Assembly (NCBI RefSeq): GCF_023195755.1
Contig: NZ_CP096203.1
Coordinates: 868,001-932,000 of the forward strand
Origin: Chryseobacterium nepalense
Lineage (GTDB): Bacteria; Bacteroidota; Bacteroidia; Flavobacteriales; Weeksellaceae
Length of the DNA: 64,000 nucleotides
Direction of reading: 5' to 3'
The position numbers were made by a program, and so were the translations under genes. Numbering within the stretch: the stretch's first letter is position 1; each line of letters opens with the position of its first letter. Under the pieces are notes generated by a model that was not told the DNA's origin, did no database searches, and saw only the letters and a list, made by a program, of their open reading frames with translations. Below are positions 34,768 to 44,282 of the stretch, in pieces.

Positions 34768-37700
34768 ATGCAAAGAATACCGTTTCTTATTGCTTTTCTC
34801 TATTGTACGCTCTTTTTCTCTCAGAAGAAAAATTATCAAAACCAAGATTATTTCTTTTATGAAAACAAGGGTCAGATTGTTGACCAGGATGGAAATGCAA
34901 ATCCCAATGTAAAATACCTTTTTCATTCTGCGGGACTGAATGTACAGCTGCGATCCAACGGATTTTCGTACGATGTATATGAAACGATAAAGACTACAAA
35001 TCCAAATTCTTCAAAATTTGACAAAGACCAGTCACTTGGTGCAAAAAAATATTTTAGTGATGAGTTCTTATATGAAAATCAATTTCATCGGGTAGATATT
35101 GAATTGGTAAATTCAAATAAGAATGTAAAAATTATTGCAGAAGGAAAGTCCTCTGATTATAACAATTATTACAATATTCCCAATCAACCAAAAGGCGTAA
35201 CAAATGTTCATTGCTTTAAAAAAGTTTTATATAAAAATATTTATCCGAATATTGATTTAGTTTTTTTTAAGCCAAATGATACTTTAAAACCTGTTGAATA
35301 TAATTTCATCATAAATCCGGGAGGAAAAATTTCCGATATTAAAATGAAATTTACAGGTGCTTCAACATCTATTAAAGATAGTAAACTATTAATGAAAGTC
35401 CGTTTTGGAGAAATGTACGAAAACATTCCAAGCAGCTGGATTTCGGGGAATGAAAAAGAAAATATTGATGTTTCCTTTAAGGATTTTGGAGATCAGACTT
35501 TCGGTTTTAACAGTCCTTTTGATATTTCAGATAAAACTATCGTCATTGATCCAGTTCCTACGAGAATCTGGGGAAGCTATGCAGGTGGCTTTGGTGAAGA
35601 TTACGGAAGAATTAAAACAGATTCTCAAAATACAGGATATCTTTACGGAACAACAGCAAGCCCTACTAATATTTCAACTTCAGGAGCTTATCAACAAAAT
35701 ATTCTTGCTGCGTTTGATGCTTTCTTAATGAAAATTACAAAAACCGGACAAAGATTATGGAGTACTTATTATGGAACTATAAAAGATGATTCGTTTAACG
35801 ATGTTGCATTCGATGAAAATTATAATATTTATGCGGCAGGTACAGTTTACAGGCTAGCAAGCAATCAAGATGTTGTAATAACTAAATTTAATGCTAATGG
35901 CGCGCTGATTTATCAAAAAAATTTTATTGGAAACTCTGTTGATGAAATGTATACTATTTCATACAATAATAATCAGGTTTTTCTTGGGGGGCAGACAATG
36001 AGTCCTGATTTTCCAACTTTAAACGCTCCACAGCCAACAAAACTTAGCCCAAATGGATATACTGACGGTTACATTATTACCCTGGATGCGTCAACCGGTA
36101 ATACACTCCGATCTACATTCTTCGGTGCAACCGACCACTCTACTTCTATTTATAATATATTTTCTTCTACAGGAAGCGAGCTTGAAGTTATTGGGGCAAC
36201 CCGTTCTCCTAATATTCCTATGATCAACGCTTTTCAAACTACATTCGGGGGTGTAACTGACGGATTATATCTAAAGTTTTCGAAAAGCGCAGGCACTTTG
36301 CTACGATCCAGCTATTTTGGAAATTCAATTCAGGAATATGTTTGGGAAGCAAGAATTGTAAACAATACTCTAATATTAGCAGGTGAGTTTCCTAATTTTA
36401 GCGGTCCGGTTTACGGGCCGGCCGGAATATGGAGAGTAGATCTGAATACAAATACTATTGTAAAAATTAATCTGCCTATTTTATATTCAGTTCAATTAAC
36501 AGCCCACATTGATACTACGGGAAATGTATTTTTCTCGGGATTATCTGATCATATTCACCAGGCAGGAATCGCTACACCTAATGCGTATATGGAAGATACG
36601 GGACCTTCCCTAAAAACTTTTATGGTAAAATATGATTCCAATAATGTAAAGCAATGGGGAACTTTTTATGGAGGAAACGGAGGAACACAGCTAGGAACTG
36701 TTACAAAAGATAACGAGGGTTATATTTATTTTACAGGAATGTCAAGTAATAACACTACAGGAATTGCTACCCCCGGAACATTTCAGCAACAGGGAGGACA
36801 TCCTTCAAATGATATATTTATTGCAAAGTTTCAGGATTGTACATCCTCTGGTATAGTGACTTCCAACTCTCCGGTCTGCATGAATTCTGCCGTCCAACTA
36901 AATGCAATGGGCGGGACAACTTATCAATGGTCAGGGCCAAACGGATTTACATCAACACTACAAAATCCTACAATACCAAGTGCGACAGCGATTAATTCAG
37001 GAACGTATACTTGTGAGATTACCGGTTCCGGAGCTTGTGATGGAATTTTCACCGTAAACGTAATTGTAGGCGACCCAACATCGCCGGTCCCAAATGCTTC
37101 AGCGCTTCCAACCATCACAGGAGACTGCCATACGGTAATTTCAGCAATTCCTACGGCAACAGACAATTGCGCCGGAATCATTACTGCCACAACAACAGAT
37201 CCACTTTCCTACTCCCTTCCCGGAACATATGTAATTCACTGGAATTATGATGATGGAAACGGAAATATTTCATCACAAAATCAAGATGTAATCGTAACTG
37301 CACCAGCCTTGCCAACTACTGCAAATCCGCAGCAAACTTTCTGTGCAAGCAATCATCCTGCACTTTCAAATATCCAGATTACAGGACAGAATATCAAATG
37401 GTATGATGCAGCAGGAAATATCTTAACCACCACCACAGCACTTGTAAACGGACAAACATACTACGCTTCACAAACTGTCAACGGCTGCGAAAGTAATAAG
37501 ACAGCTGTTCTGGTAACCATTAACGAAACTCCCAAGCCAACAGGAAACCCGGCTCAGGACTTCTGTGCTTCTTCAAATCCAAAATTATCTAATTTAATTG
37601 TTTCCGGTACTTCGTTAATATTTTACGATGCCGCAGGAAATGTATTACCTGTAACGACTCCTTTGGTTCACGGTGTGACGTATTTTGTAACACAGACTTT

Positions 37701-38691
37701 AAATAATTGTGAATCTGAGAAATTTGGAGTTTCGGTAACACTCTCAACCAATAATGTTCCTGCCAATGATTATTCTGCAACAGCGTGCAACAGTTCAACG
37801 GCAAATTCAATGATGGTAGACCTTACTTCGTATCAGTCTAATATTATAGCCAATCCCGGAATATATACTTTTACTTATACCGATAATATTGGAAATCCTA
37901 TTATCAATCCAACCAATTATCTTCTGAATGTAGGTTCTACAGTAATTCATGTAAAAGTTACCACAGCAGACGGATGTTTTGCCGTAGTAAGACTAAGCCT
38001 TACCTTAAACCCAAAACCCGTACTGGAGCTTCCTGAAAAAATTGAGTTCTGTAAAGGCAAAACCGTAACACTGGATGCAGGAAACGGATTTGCCACCTAT
38101 TTATGGAATACCGGAGACACTACCCAAACCATTACGGTTTCTGCTGCCGGAAATTATTCGGTTACGGTAAGCAATAACTTCGGATGCCAGAGTTCCGACC
38201 AGATTCAGGTGAATTATATTACATTGCCGGAAATTACGGCTGTAACGGTTAATAATGGATCCGCAACAGTTACGCTTTCTGCTGCCGGTAATTTTGAATA
38301 TTCCCTGGATAATTTTACGTGGCAGACTTCAAATATTTTCACCAATTTAAATATCGGCGAATATATTGTTTATGTGCGAACCAAAGAAGGCTGTTTTATT
38401 GGACAAAAACCTTTTTCGATTTTCAATATTCCGAATGCTTTTACTCCGAATGGTGATGGATACAATGATAAATGGAAGGTCGCAGGACTGGAAAATTATC
38501 CGGGAACTGAGGTAAGCGTGTATGACAGAAGAGGATTACCGGTTTTCAGGGAAGTGATCCTTAAAAAACCTCTGGAATGGGATGGCAAGCTCAACGGAAG
38601 CCCGATTTCTACAGGAAATTACTGGTACACAATTAAAGTTTCCGACGGCAGAGTCTATACCGGCTGGCTGATGGTGAAGAATAGAGAGTAA
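34768..38691 (+). CDS. Large type IX-secreted protein with SBBP-like repeats and type B sorting domain
   Basis: The 1307-residue protein begins with a signal peptide (MQRIPFLIAFLYCTLFFSQ). Residues about 25-265 form a conserved N-terminal domain (DYFFYENKGQIVDQDGN). Residues about 265-680 form a beta-propeller-like series of repeats of SBBP type (GSYAGGFGEDYGRIKTD, YGTIKDDSFNDVAFDENYNIYAAG). Cysteine-containing Ig/PKD-like modules follow (690-1210). The C-terminal about 90 residues are a type B sorting domain with NAFTPNGDGYNDKW, VYDRRGLPVF and ISTGNYWYTI. It should be exported by Sec, then moved across the outer membrane by the type IX system. TATATTTG at 34743-34750 is a likely -7 element. 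The function at the surface is unknown. Confidence 0.92.
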   Translation: MQRIPFLIAFLYCTLFFSQKKNYQNQDYFFYENKGQIVDQDGNANPNVKYLFHSAGLNVQLRSNGFSYDVYETIKTTNPNSSKFDKDQSLGAKKYFSDEFLYENQFHRVDIELVNSNKNVKIIAEGKSSDYNNYYNIPNQPKGVTNVHCFKKVLYKNIYPNIDLVFFKPNDTLKPVEYNFIINPGGKISDIKMKFTGASTSIKDSKLLMKVRFGEMYENIPSSWISGNEKENIDVSFKDFGDQTFGFNSPFDISDKTIVIDPVPTRIWGSYAGGFGEDYGRIKTDSQNTGYLYGTTASPTNISTSGAYQQNILAAFDAFLMKITKTGQRLWSTYYGTIKDDSFNDVAFDENYNIYAAGTVYRLASNQDVVITKFNANGALIYQKNFIGNSVDEMYTISYNNNQVFLGGQTMSPDFPTLNAPQPTKLSPNGYTDGYIITLDASTGNTLRSTFFGATDHSTSIYNIFSSTGSELEVIGATRSPNIPMINAFQTTFGGVTDGLYLKFSKSAGTLLRSSYFGNSIQEYVWEARIVNNTLILAGEFPNFSGPVYGPAGIWRVDLNTNTIVKINLPILYSVQLTAHIDTTGNVFFSGLSDHIHQAGIATPNAYMEDTGPSLKTFMVKYDSNNVKQWGTFYGGNGGTQLGTVTKDNEGYIYFTGMSSNNTTGIATPGTFQQQGGHPSNDIFIAKFQDCTSSGIVTSNSPVCMNSAVQLNAMGGTTYQWSGPNGFTSTLQNPTIPSATAINSGTYTCEITGSGACDGIFTVNVIVGDPTSPVPNASALPTITGDCHTVISAIPTATDNCAGIITATTTDPLSYSLPGTYVIHWNYDDGNGNISSQNQDVIVTAPALPTTANPQQTFCASNHPALSNIQITGQNIKWYDAAGNILTTTTALVNGQTYYASQTVNGCESNKTAVLVTINETPKPTGNPAQDFCASSNPKLSNLIVSGTSLIFYDAAGNVLPVTTPLVHGVTYFVTQTLNNCESEKFGVSVTLSTNNVPANDYSATACNSSTANSMMVDLTSYQSNIIANPGIYTFTYTDNIGNPIINPTNYLLNVGSTVIHVKVTTADGCFAVVRLSLTLNPKPVLELPEKIEFCKGKTVTLDAGNGFATYLWNTGDTTQTITVSAAGNYSVTVSNNFGCQSSDQIQVNYITLPEITAVTVNNGSATVTLSAAGNFEYSLDNFTWQTSNIFTNLNIGEYIVYVRTKEGCFIGQKPFSIFNIPNAFTPNGDGYNDKWKVAGLENYPGTEVSVYDRRGLPVFREVILKKPLEWDGKLNGSPISTGNYWYTIKVSDGRVYTGWLMVKNRE

Positions 38692-38692
38692 C

Positions 38693-38722
38693 AAAAAAGA
38701 GCAGAAAATTCTGCTCTTTTTT
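38693..38722. terminator. Bidirectional terminator between convergent genes
   Basis: AAAAAAGAGCAGAA and TTCTGCTCTTTTTT are fully complementary. It lies in the 34-bp gap between the sorting-domain protein and the CvfB-like gene. Confidence 0.9.
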
Positions 38723-38725
38723 GTT

Positions 38726-39550
38726 TTATAATAATTTGATTTTATCGTCAAGGATATCAATAACTTTATCTTTATAAAGTCCGCCAATGGCTTTTTTAAA
38801 ATTCTTCTTACTCATCTGGAGCTCATCTTTGATCTCTTCAGGAGACGACTGATCGGAAACGTATAGGAGACCGTAATTTTCTTCCAGTTTATCCAGAATT
38901 TTCTTTTTAAACTCATCAATATTTTCAAAACCTTCCGGCTGGAGTGAAACATCGATCTTACCGTCTTCACGTATGGCTTTGATATAACCGGTTTCTTCGG
39001 ATAAAGGATACAGTTTTTTGAAAACATCAGAACCGTAAATAAGACCTATGTATTTTTTATTGATAACCACATTCCAGCCCAACTCGCTTTCATTCATCAT
39101 GATAAGATCTACTTTATCTCCTTTTTTGAATGGCAGCTCCTGATATTGCGGATTTCTTTTAAATTTTGTGGTTCCGGTGATGAGTTCCAGGTCTTCATCA
39201 ACATATATGTGTACAAGATATCTTTTACCTTCTACAATTTTTGTTTTCTGCTGTTTGTATGGAATAAAAAGATCTTTGATAATCCCCCAATCCATAAAAG
39301 CACCACTCGGAAGGCTCTGAACACAGCTCATTACGGCAAACTCTCCCACTTCCGCCAATGGAATTTCCGTAGTTGCCTTCAGTTTGTTGTCATCCTGATA
39401 TACAAAGACTTCAATTTCATCATCTATTTCTTTATCTTCCTGAATGAAAATCTTCGGCAAAAAAGCCTTTTCGCCAGATTCATCCGTTAAGATCCATCCT
39501 GAATTATTTTTATCTGAAATTTTTAAAGCCTGAGTTTTTCCGAGTTGCAT
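38726..39550 (-). CDS. cvfB: CvfB-like S1 RNA-binding protein
   Basis: This 274-residue protein matches the CvfB/YitL family: several S1-like OB folds (MQLGKTQALKISDKNNSGWI; LPSGAFMDWGIIKDLFIPYK; GWNVVINKKYIGLIYGSDVF) and a C-terminal winged helix (SSPEEIKDELQMSKKNFKKA, IGGLYKDKVI). CvfB affects virulence gene expression in Staphylococcus and binds RNA. It is cytoplasmic and a single gene here, ending at a shared terminator. Confidence 0.87.
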   Translation of the reverse strand: MQLGKTQALKISDKNNSGWILTDESGEKAFLPKIFIQEDKEIDDEIEVFVYQDDNKLKATTEIPLAEVGEFAVMSCVQSLPSGAFMDWGIIKDLFIPYKQQKTKIVEGKRYLVHIYVDEDLELITGTTKFKRNPQYQELPFKKGDKVDLIMMNESELGWNVVINKKYIGLIYGSDVFKKLYPLSEETGYIKAIREDGKIDVSLQPEGFENIDEFKKKILDKLEENYGLLYVSDQSSPEEIKDELQMSKKNFKKAIGGLYKDKVIDILDDKIKLL

Positions 39551-39616
39551 TGATCATAAAATTAGTGGGTAAAGGTACGGAAATATAAGCCGAACTTGCA
39601 AAAATGAAAAATGGAC

Positions 39617-39645
39617 AAAAAAAAGAGGAAAAACTTCCCTCTTTT
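39617..39645 (-). terminator. Terminator after the DUF4476 gene
   Basis: AAAAGAGG and CCTCTTTT arms, with a T run on the minus strand, 28 bp after the DUF4476 stop. Confidence 0.75.
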
Positions 39646-39673
39646 AGTTGAACTGATATTTGAATCAAATGTT

Positions 39674-40516
39674 TTATAATTTAGAAATATAATCCATCAG
39701 TTCCTTTCTGCTGCTTTCAAAATCCAATGCTTCTCCAACAATAAAATACTTTTGCTTATTCACACATTTCGGAAATAATGATTTGGCCAAAGCCAGTTTA
39801 TTTTTATCAAAACTAAGATCTTTTACCAACATACTGATTTGCTCCGAGGTAAACATCGCATGTCTGCCCTGCTGATTGATAAATGCCAGTTTTTTATCAT
39901 CAAACCAGGCTCTATCCTTCATTGTATCCATAAACTGCTGAAATGTCTGATTGTCCATCACATTAGGATAGTTTATATTTCCGCTGTTTCCGTACGGATT
40001 GTTCCAGATATCATTCCAGCTGTTGAAGCCGTAAGACTGAACAGGATAAGAATCCAGCAAAAATAAACCTTCATTGGTAAAAAAATCAAGAACCAGTCTG
40101 CTGTTGTTTCTTACATTCAGCGTAGTTCTGTACAATAAATAGCCGCTTTCATAGATTGAAATGGGAATTCTTCCTGCCGGCAGATCAAAAAACCGGAATT
40201 TCCCTGAATTATTGGAGATAAACTGATCGCCTATTTCCACACTGAAAAATCCCTGTTCGGGAATTCTGAGAAAAACTTCGGAGTACCCATATTCCTGATT
40301 CCAGCGGTATTGCGGACTATTTGTTCTGAAACCACTATTTCCCTGGTTTCTGAAACCTGGATTATTTTTGCCGTTTACACCGGATTTTTTATTATTTACA
40401 GATCCAATTTCAGTTTTGGAAGCTTCATTCTTCAGGAGCTCACCTGCTTTTCCTGCTTCCTGCGCCAATGAAGTGACTGCGAAGAGAAGCAAAACACTTA
40501 TACATATACTTTTCAT
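39674..40516 (-). CDS. Secreted DUF4476 protein
   Basis: The 280-residue protein has a signal peptide (MKSICISVLLLFAVTSLAQ), a low-complexity Asn/Gly-rich stretch (about 35-75), a beta-rich middle (about 80-150) and a C-terminal DUF4476 domain (about 185-278) with MLVKDLSFDKNKLALAKSLF and DFESSRKELMDYI. DUF4476 is common in secreted Bacteroidota proteins and has no known function. It is a single gene with its own terminator, downstream of lpdA. Confidence 0.83.
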   Translation of the reverse strand: MKSICISVLLLFAVTSLAQEAGKAGELLKNEASKTEIGSVNNKKSGVNGKNNPGFRNQGNSGFRTNSPQYRWNQEYGYSEVFLRIPEQGFFSVEIGDQFISNNSGKFRFFDLPAGRIPISIYESGYLLYRTTLNVRNNSRLVLDFFTNEGLFLLDSYPVQSYGFNSWNDIWNNPYGNSGNINYPNVMDNQTFQQFMDTMKDRAWFDDKKLAFINQQGRHAMFTSEQISMLVKDLSFDKNKLALAKSLFPKCVNKQKYFIVGEALDFESSRKELMDYISKL

Positions 40517-40545
40517 AACACTTGTATTTAAAAATACCTTTTCAT

Positions 40546-40571
40546 AAAAAAAGAAGAGGCTTATGCCTCTC
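40546..40571 (-). terminator. Terminator after lpdA
   Basis: AGAGGC-TTAT-GCCTCT hairpin with a T run on the minus strand, about 48 bp after the lpdA stop. Confidence 0.75.
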
Positions 40572-40618
40572 CTAATTTACAAATATTTTTAAATGATTGA
40601 ATTTTTTTTAATTCAACA

Positions 40619-42022
40619 TTACATGTGAATCGGTCTTTTTGCCGTAGCATCCAATGCCGCTTCTTTAATGGCCTCTGCATAGGTAGGGTGTGCGTGAGAA
40701 CTTCTGGCGATATCTTCAGCGCTTGCCCGGAATTCCATTGCAATAACACCCTCTGCGATAAGATCGGCAGCTCTCGCTCCTACGATATGCATTCCTAAAA
40801 CTTCATCCGTTTTTTCGTCTGCAATGATCTTAACCAGACCATCAACATCACCACTTGCGCGGCTTCTTCCTAAAGCTCTCATCGGGAAAGATCCAACTTT
40901 ATAAGCAACACCTTCTTCTTTAAGCTGCTCTTCAGTTTTACCGACTCCTGCAACTTCCGGCCATGTATAAACCACTCCCGGAATTAAGTTATAATTAATG
41001 TGAGGCTTTTGTCCTGCTAATGTTTCAGCTACAAAAACTCCCTCCTCTTCAGCCTTGTGAGCAAGCATCGCTCCTTTTATAACGTCTCCGATCGCGTAAA
41101 TGTTGGCAACATTTGTCTGTAGATGGTCGTTTACTTTCACTCTTCCTCTTTCGTCAAGCTCAACACCTGCTTTTTCCAGTCCGAGTCCGTCTGTATACGG
41201 TCTTCTTCCTACAGAAACCAGACAATAATCTCCTTCAACTGTTACTTCTTCTCCTTTTTTATCTTTGGCTGTGATTTTTACCGTATCTCCATTTCTTTCC
41301 ACTGCAGAAACTGCTGTAGAAAGCATGAATTTCATTCCCTGCTTTTTAAGAACTTTCGTCAATTCCTTGCTTAAAGCGCCGTCCATTCCTGGAATGATTT
41401 TATCCATAAATTCAACAACAGTAACCTGGGCGCCCAATCTCAAATAAACCGAACCTAATTCAAGACCAATTACTCCACCTCCGATTACCACAAGATGTTT
41501 AGGAATTTCTTTAAGGTTTAACGCTTCCGTGGAAGTAATTACTCTTTCTTTATCAATCGTGATGAAAGGCAAAGAAGATGGCTTGGAACCTGTAGCAATA
41601 ATGGTATATTTAGATTCGATCATTTCTGTAGAACCGTCATTCTTCGTTACTTTGATCTGGGTTGCAGATTCGAAGCTTCCGACTCCTTCAAAAACAGTGA
41701 TTTTGTTTTTATTCATCAGATAGCTGATTCCGTCTGTATTTTGTTTGATGACCTCATTTTTACGCTCGATCATTCTTGCGATATCAGCCTGAGGTTCGTT
41801 GATAATGATTCCGTGGCCGGCAAAATTGTGTTTTGCATTCTCAAAATGCTCTGAGCTGTCTAAAAGCGCTTTCGACGGAATACAACCCACGTTAAGACAA
41901 GTTCCTCCCAAAGTAGGGTATTTTTCAATAATTGCTGTTGTGAAACCTAATTGTGCAGCACGGATTGCAGCAACATAACCACCAGGACCGGAACCGATTA
42001 CGGTAACATCGAATTGACTCAT
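40619..42022 (-). CDS. lpdA: Dihydrolipoyl dehydrogenase (E3)
   Basis: The 467-residue flavoprotein reoxidises dihydrolipoamide in 2-oxoacid dehydrogenase complexes. It shows the FAD loop VIGSGPGGYVAAIRAAQLG, the redox disulfide GGTCLNVGCIPSKALL, the NAD loop VVIGGGVIGLELGSVYLRLG, the second FAD motif IYAIGDVIKGAMLAHKAEEE and the C-terminal active-site HAHPTYAEA. Length is typical. TAAATTTG on the minus strand (42065-42072) is a likely -7 element 42 bp before the ATG. No other complex subunits are in the window. Confidence 0.96.
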   Translation of the reverse strand: MSQFDVTVIGSGPGGYVAAIRAAQLGFTTAIIEKYPTLGGTCLNVGCIPSKALLDSSEHFENAKHNFAGHGIIINEPQADIARMIERKNEVIKQNTDGISYLMNKNKITVFEGVGSFESATQIKVTKNDGSTEMIESKYTIIATGSKPSSLPFITIDKERVITSTEALNLKEIPKHLVVIGGGVIGLELGSVYLRLGAQVTVVEFMDKIIPGMDGALSKELTKVLKKQGMKFMLSTAVSAVERNGDTVKITAKDKKGEEVTVEGDYCLVSVGRRPYTDGLGLEKAGVELDERGRVKVNDHLQTNVANIYAIGDVIKGAMLAHKAEEEGVFVAETLAGQKPHINYNLIPGVVYTWPEVAGVGKTEEQLKEEGVAYKVGSFPMRALGRSRASGDVDGLVKIIADEKTDEVLGMHIVGARAADLIAEGVIAMEFRASAEDIARSSHAHPTYAEAIKEAALDATAKRPIHM

Positions 42023-42064
42023 GTTATTTTATGAATTTGTTTATTATTAACTTTCTTATGCTTA

Positions 42065-42072
42065 CAAATTTA
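42065..42072 (-). promoter_or_regulatory. Promoter -7 element TAAATTTG for lpdA
   Basis: It fits TAnnTTTG on the minus strand, 42 bp upstream of the lpdA ATG. No -33 TTG stands at the ideal distance. Confidence 0.45.
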
Positions 42073-42142
42073 ACGATTAATTATCAGGTGGGAAAGTGAG
42101 ATTTGTCAAATTTTCTGGAAGAAAGCGAAGTTAAAAACCTTT

Positions 42143-42496
42143 TCAGCAAAAATCTTTAATATCTTTAAATTTCTCAATGATTTCTTTACATTTTTCATCA
42201 AGCAAATTTTTATATTTTGTATCTACTAATTCTAATTTTGAATCAAGTTTCTTAAGATATTCCATATTGTAAAGTTTTCTTTCTTCACCGACAGGATAAA
42301 ATTGAATTTCGTTATAGAACTTCTCAAAAATATTTAAATCAATATCTAATGGTTGGATATCATTTATTCTTCCAATAAGATAATGCATTTTAAAATATCC
42401 GGAATGAATCTCAATTTGATTTGTTATGATAGCAATAGCGTTTGATCGCAATTTTTTAATAAATCTGTAACGTTTCAGCTCTTCAAACTTATTCAT
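42143..42496 (-). CDS. Hypothetical protein, 117 residues
   Basis: No family was recognised. It is rich in Lys, Glu and Ile, mostly helical in appearance (KNLLDEKCKEIIEKFKDI at the end), with no signal peptide. It starts 25 bp after the 42522 gene on the same strand, so the pair may be cotranscribed. Confidence 0.55.
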   Translation of the reverse strand: MNKFEELKRYRFIKKLRSNAIAIITNQIEIHSGYFKMHYLIGRINDIQPLDIDLNIFEKFYNEIQFYPVGEERKLYNMEYLKKLDSKLELVDTKYKNLLDEKCKEIIEKFKDIKDFC

Positions 42497-42521
42497 ATAA
42501 ATTCATAAGTATCTAAGGATA

Positions 42522-42872
42522 TTATAAATCGACGCTCAATTTTCCCTGTCCAAATTCTCCTGTGGAATCAAAATAAGAACCTCCATACACATACCATTCA
42601 AGACTTTCCAGATATTCTACAGCATTTTCGGGGGTAATCTGTGGCCTGTTTTTTTTAGAAACAATTCCCCTGTACCATCTTCCTGATTTGGAGTAATGTT
42701 CAAATTCAACCAGGTAATGAATCCATATTCTCTGGCAAAGCTTACACTGCTGAATGCTTACTTCCGCATGTCTTCCGTTCGTATGGTCAATTCCTAATTC
42801 CGAACTTCTGTATTCCGTATAATTTGATGTGGGTTTTTCGCAGGCGCATCCTATTCTCTGGATTTTATTCAT
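42522..42872 (-). CDS. Hypothetical cysteine-containing protein, 116 residues
   Basis: No family was recognised. Two Cys pairs, CAC near residue 8 and CKLC near residue 43, could hold a metal ion. Aromatic residues are common (RIWIHYLVEFEHYSKSGRWY). There is no signal peptide. It is the upstream member of a small pair with the 42143 gene and follows the glycosyltransferase gene by 77 bp. Confidence 0.55.
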   Translation of the reverse strand: MNKIQRIGCACEKPTSNYTEYRSSELGIDHTNGRHAEVSIQQCKLCQRIWIHYLVEFEHYSKSGRWYRGIVSKKNRPQITPENAVEYLESLEWYVYGGSYFDSTGEFGQGKLSVDL

Positions 42873-42949
42873 GAGGAATTATTATAGTTTGGATAAAATT
42901 AAAGGCATCAAAAGTATAAAATAAACTGCATAAGAACAATACAACAGAA

Positions 42950-44029
42950 TCATTTCACCATGCTCAACAGTACCTTTTCATAGGCATCCAGAATAATATT
43001 TTTAGAAAACCTGGATTTGATAGAGCTTTTAATCAGATCTTCATCATGATTTTCATGAAGAATTTTTAAAATTTTCTGTGAAAAATCTTCATAATTTTCT
43101 ATATCGGAAACTTCACCATTAGTTTCGTTTTGTATGATTTCGTTAATGCCACCCGGACAATTATTGGCCAGCGAATAGGTTCCGCAAGCCCCTGCTTCAA
43201 GCAAAACGTTAGGAAATCCTTCGTAGCGCGAAGAGAGAATAAAAAGGTCCGCATATTTCAGGAATTCATATGGATTTTCTTGTCTGCCGTGGAAGATGAC
43301 GTGTTCAAGGCCAAGGAAATCCTTCATCTGATGCAACATTTCGCGGTCTTTTCCGTCTCCCAGAATGTGAAGCAGAATATTTTCATTTTTCAGCCTGGAA
43401 AAAACTTTCAGCAGATTATCAAAACCTTTTCTTGCCGATAAATTCCCGATAGCTACTACGTTTTTGTAGTTTAATTTAAAGCTCTCAGGCTTTTGTGCGG
43501 AAGCAAGCTTTGATTCAATAAAATCAAAATCTACAGGATTATTGATTTTAACAATCTTGCTCGATTTTATGCTGAAATTTCTAATAAGATCCCGCATCAT
43601 ATCATCACTCTGCGCAATAATCTTATCGTAATTATTATAGAAATTATAGAAGAATTTGATTTCCTTTCTGGTGACGTGCCGGGTGACCACATTCGTTTCC
43701 CTTGCGATAAATTTCGTTTTCGGAAAAAGCTTGATAAACAATGATAAATACGCATTTACCTCTCCAAATCCGGAAAAGACAATATCGGGTTTTCTGCGGT
43801 ATATTTCCCGCAGAATAGGTTTTAATGAATGCCTGATTTTTTCAGTATTAATGTCAATGATTTCTACATCTCTATTGAGAAATTTCAGATATCCTCCCTG
43901 TTTGCGTAACAGCAAAATCTTAGGCTCGAAACGATCTCTGGAAAGATGATTCGCAATTGTGGTAACAATCCTTTCTGCGCCTCCGGTTTCAAGATCCGGC
44001 AGAATAAATATGACAGAAATCTTTTTCAT
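42950..44029 (-). CDS. Glycosyltransferase family 4
   Basis: The 359-residue GT-B enzyme has DLETGGAERIVTTIANHLS at the N-terminal glycine loop and the C-terminal donor site VAIGNLSARKGFDNLLKVF, then ILGDGKDREML and SSRYEGFPNVLLEAGACGTY, with the GT4 Glu pair. It transfers a sugar from a nucleotide donor to an unknown acceptor, probably in polysaccharide or glycan synthesis. A GTG codon directly precedes the ATG at 44027-44029; I use the ATG. It is not next to other glycan genes. Confidence 0.88.
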   Translation of the reverse strand: MKKISVIFILPDLETGGAERIVTTIANHLSRDRFEPKILLLRKQGGYLKFLNRDVEIIDINTEKIRHSLKPILREIYRRKPDIVFSGFGEVNAYLSLFIKLFPKTKFIARETNVVTRHVTRKEIKFFYNFYNNYDKIIAQSDDMMRDLIRNFSIKSSKIVKINNPVDFDFIESKLASAQKPESFKLNYKNVVAIGNLSARKGFDNLLKVFSRLKNENILLHILGDGKDREMLHQMKDFLGLEHVIFHGRQENPYEFLKYADLFILSSRYEGFPNVLLEAGACGTYSLANNCPGGINEIIQNETNGEVSDIENYEDFSQKILKILHENHDEDLIKSSIKSRFSKNIILDAYEKVLLSMVK

Positions 44030-44134
44030 CACTGTAAAATTAGTAAAAAGTTTTCTTAACCCTTGATCCTAATCTATAATTAATGATTTTAATGTAAAAA
44101 AAGATTTTAATTTTATATTAATACTTGTCTCTAA

Positions 44135-44170
44135 AAAAAAGAAACTCCTCATGTGAAGAGTTTCTTTTTT
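44135..44170. terminator. Terminator after recQ and the small membrane protein
   Basis: GAAACTC and GAGTTTC arms extend through an inner TCA/TGA pair and are flanked by A and T runs, so it can act on both strands. It overlaps the stop of the small gene at 44169. Confidence 0.8.
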
Positions 44171-44282
44171 ATTTTTTTCCTTGAAGATACCAGTCTATAA
44201 ATACTCCAAAAAGAAGTAAAAGTAAATAACATCCCATCAAGAAAATTATAATATACAAAAGATATTTTAATACATCTTTCAT
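44169..44282 (-). CDS. Tiny membrane protein downstream of recQ
   Basis: This 37-codon frame starts with an ATG that directly follows the recQ stop codon (TAA-ATG), which suggests translational coupling. The product begins MKDVLKYLLYIIIFLMGCYL, continues with five leucines and a phenylalanine-rich stretch, and ends DWYLQGKK: one transmembrane helix with a positively charged C-terminus. A terminator follows at once. It has no recognisable family. Its place, AT content and compact structure support a real small gene, but no comparison was possible. Confidence 0.55.
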   Translation of the reverse strand: MKDVLKYLLYIIIFLMGCYLLLLLFGVFIDWYLQGKK

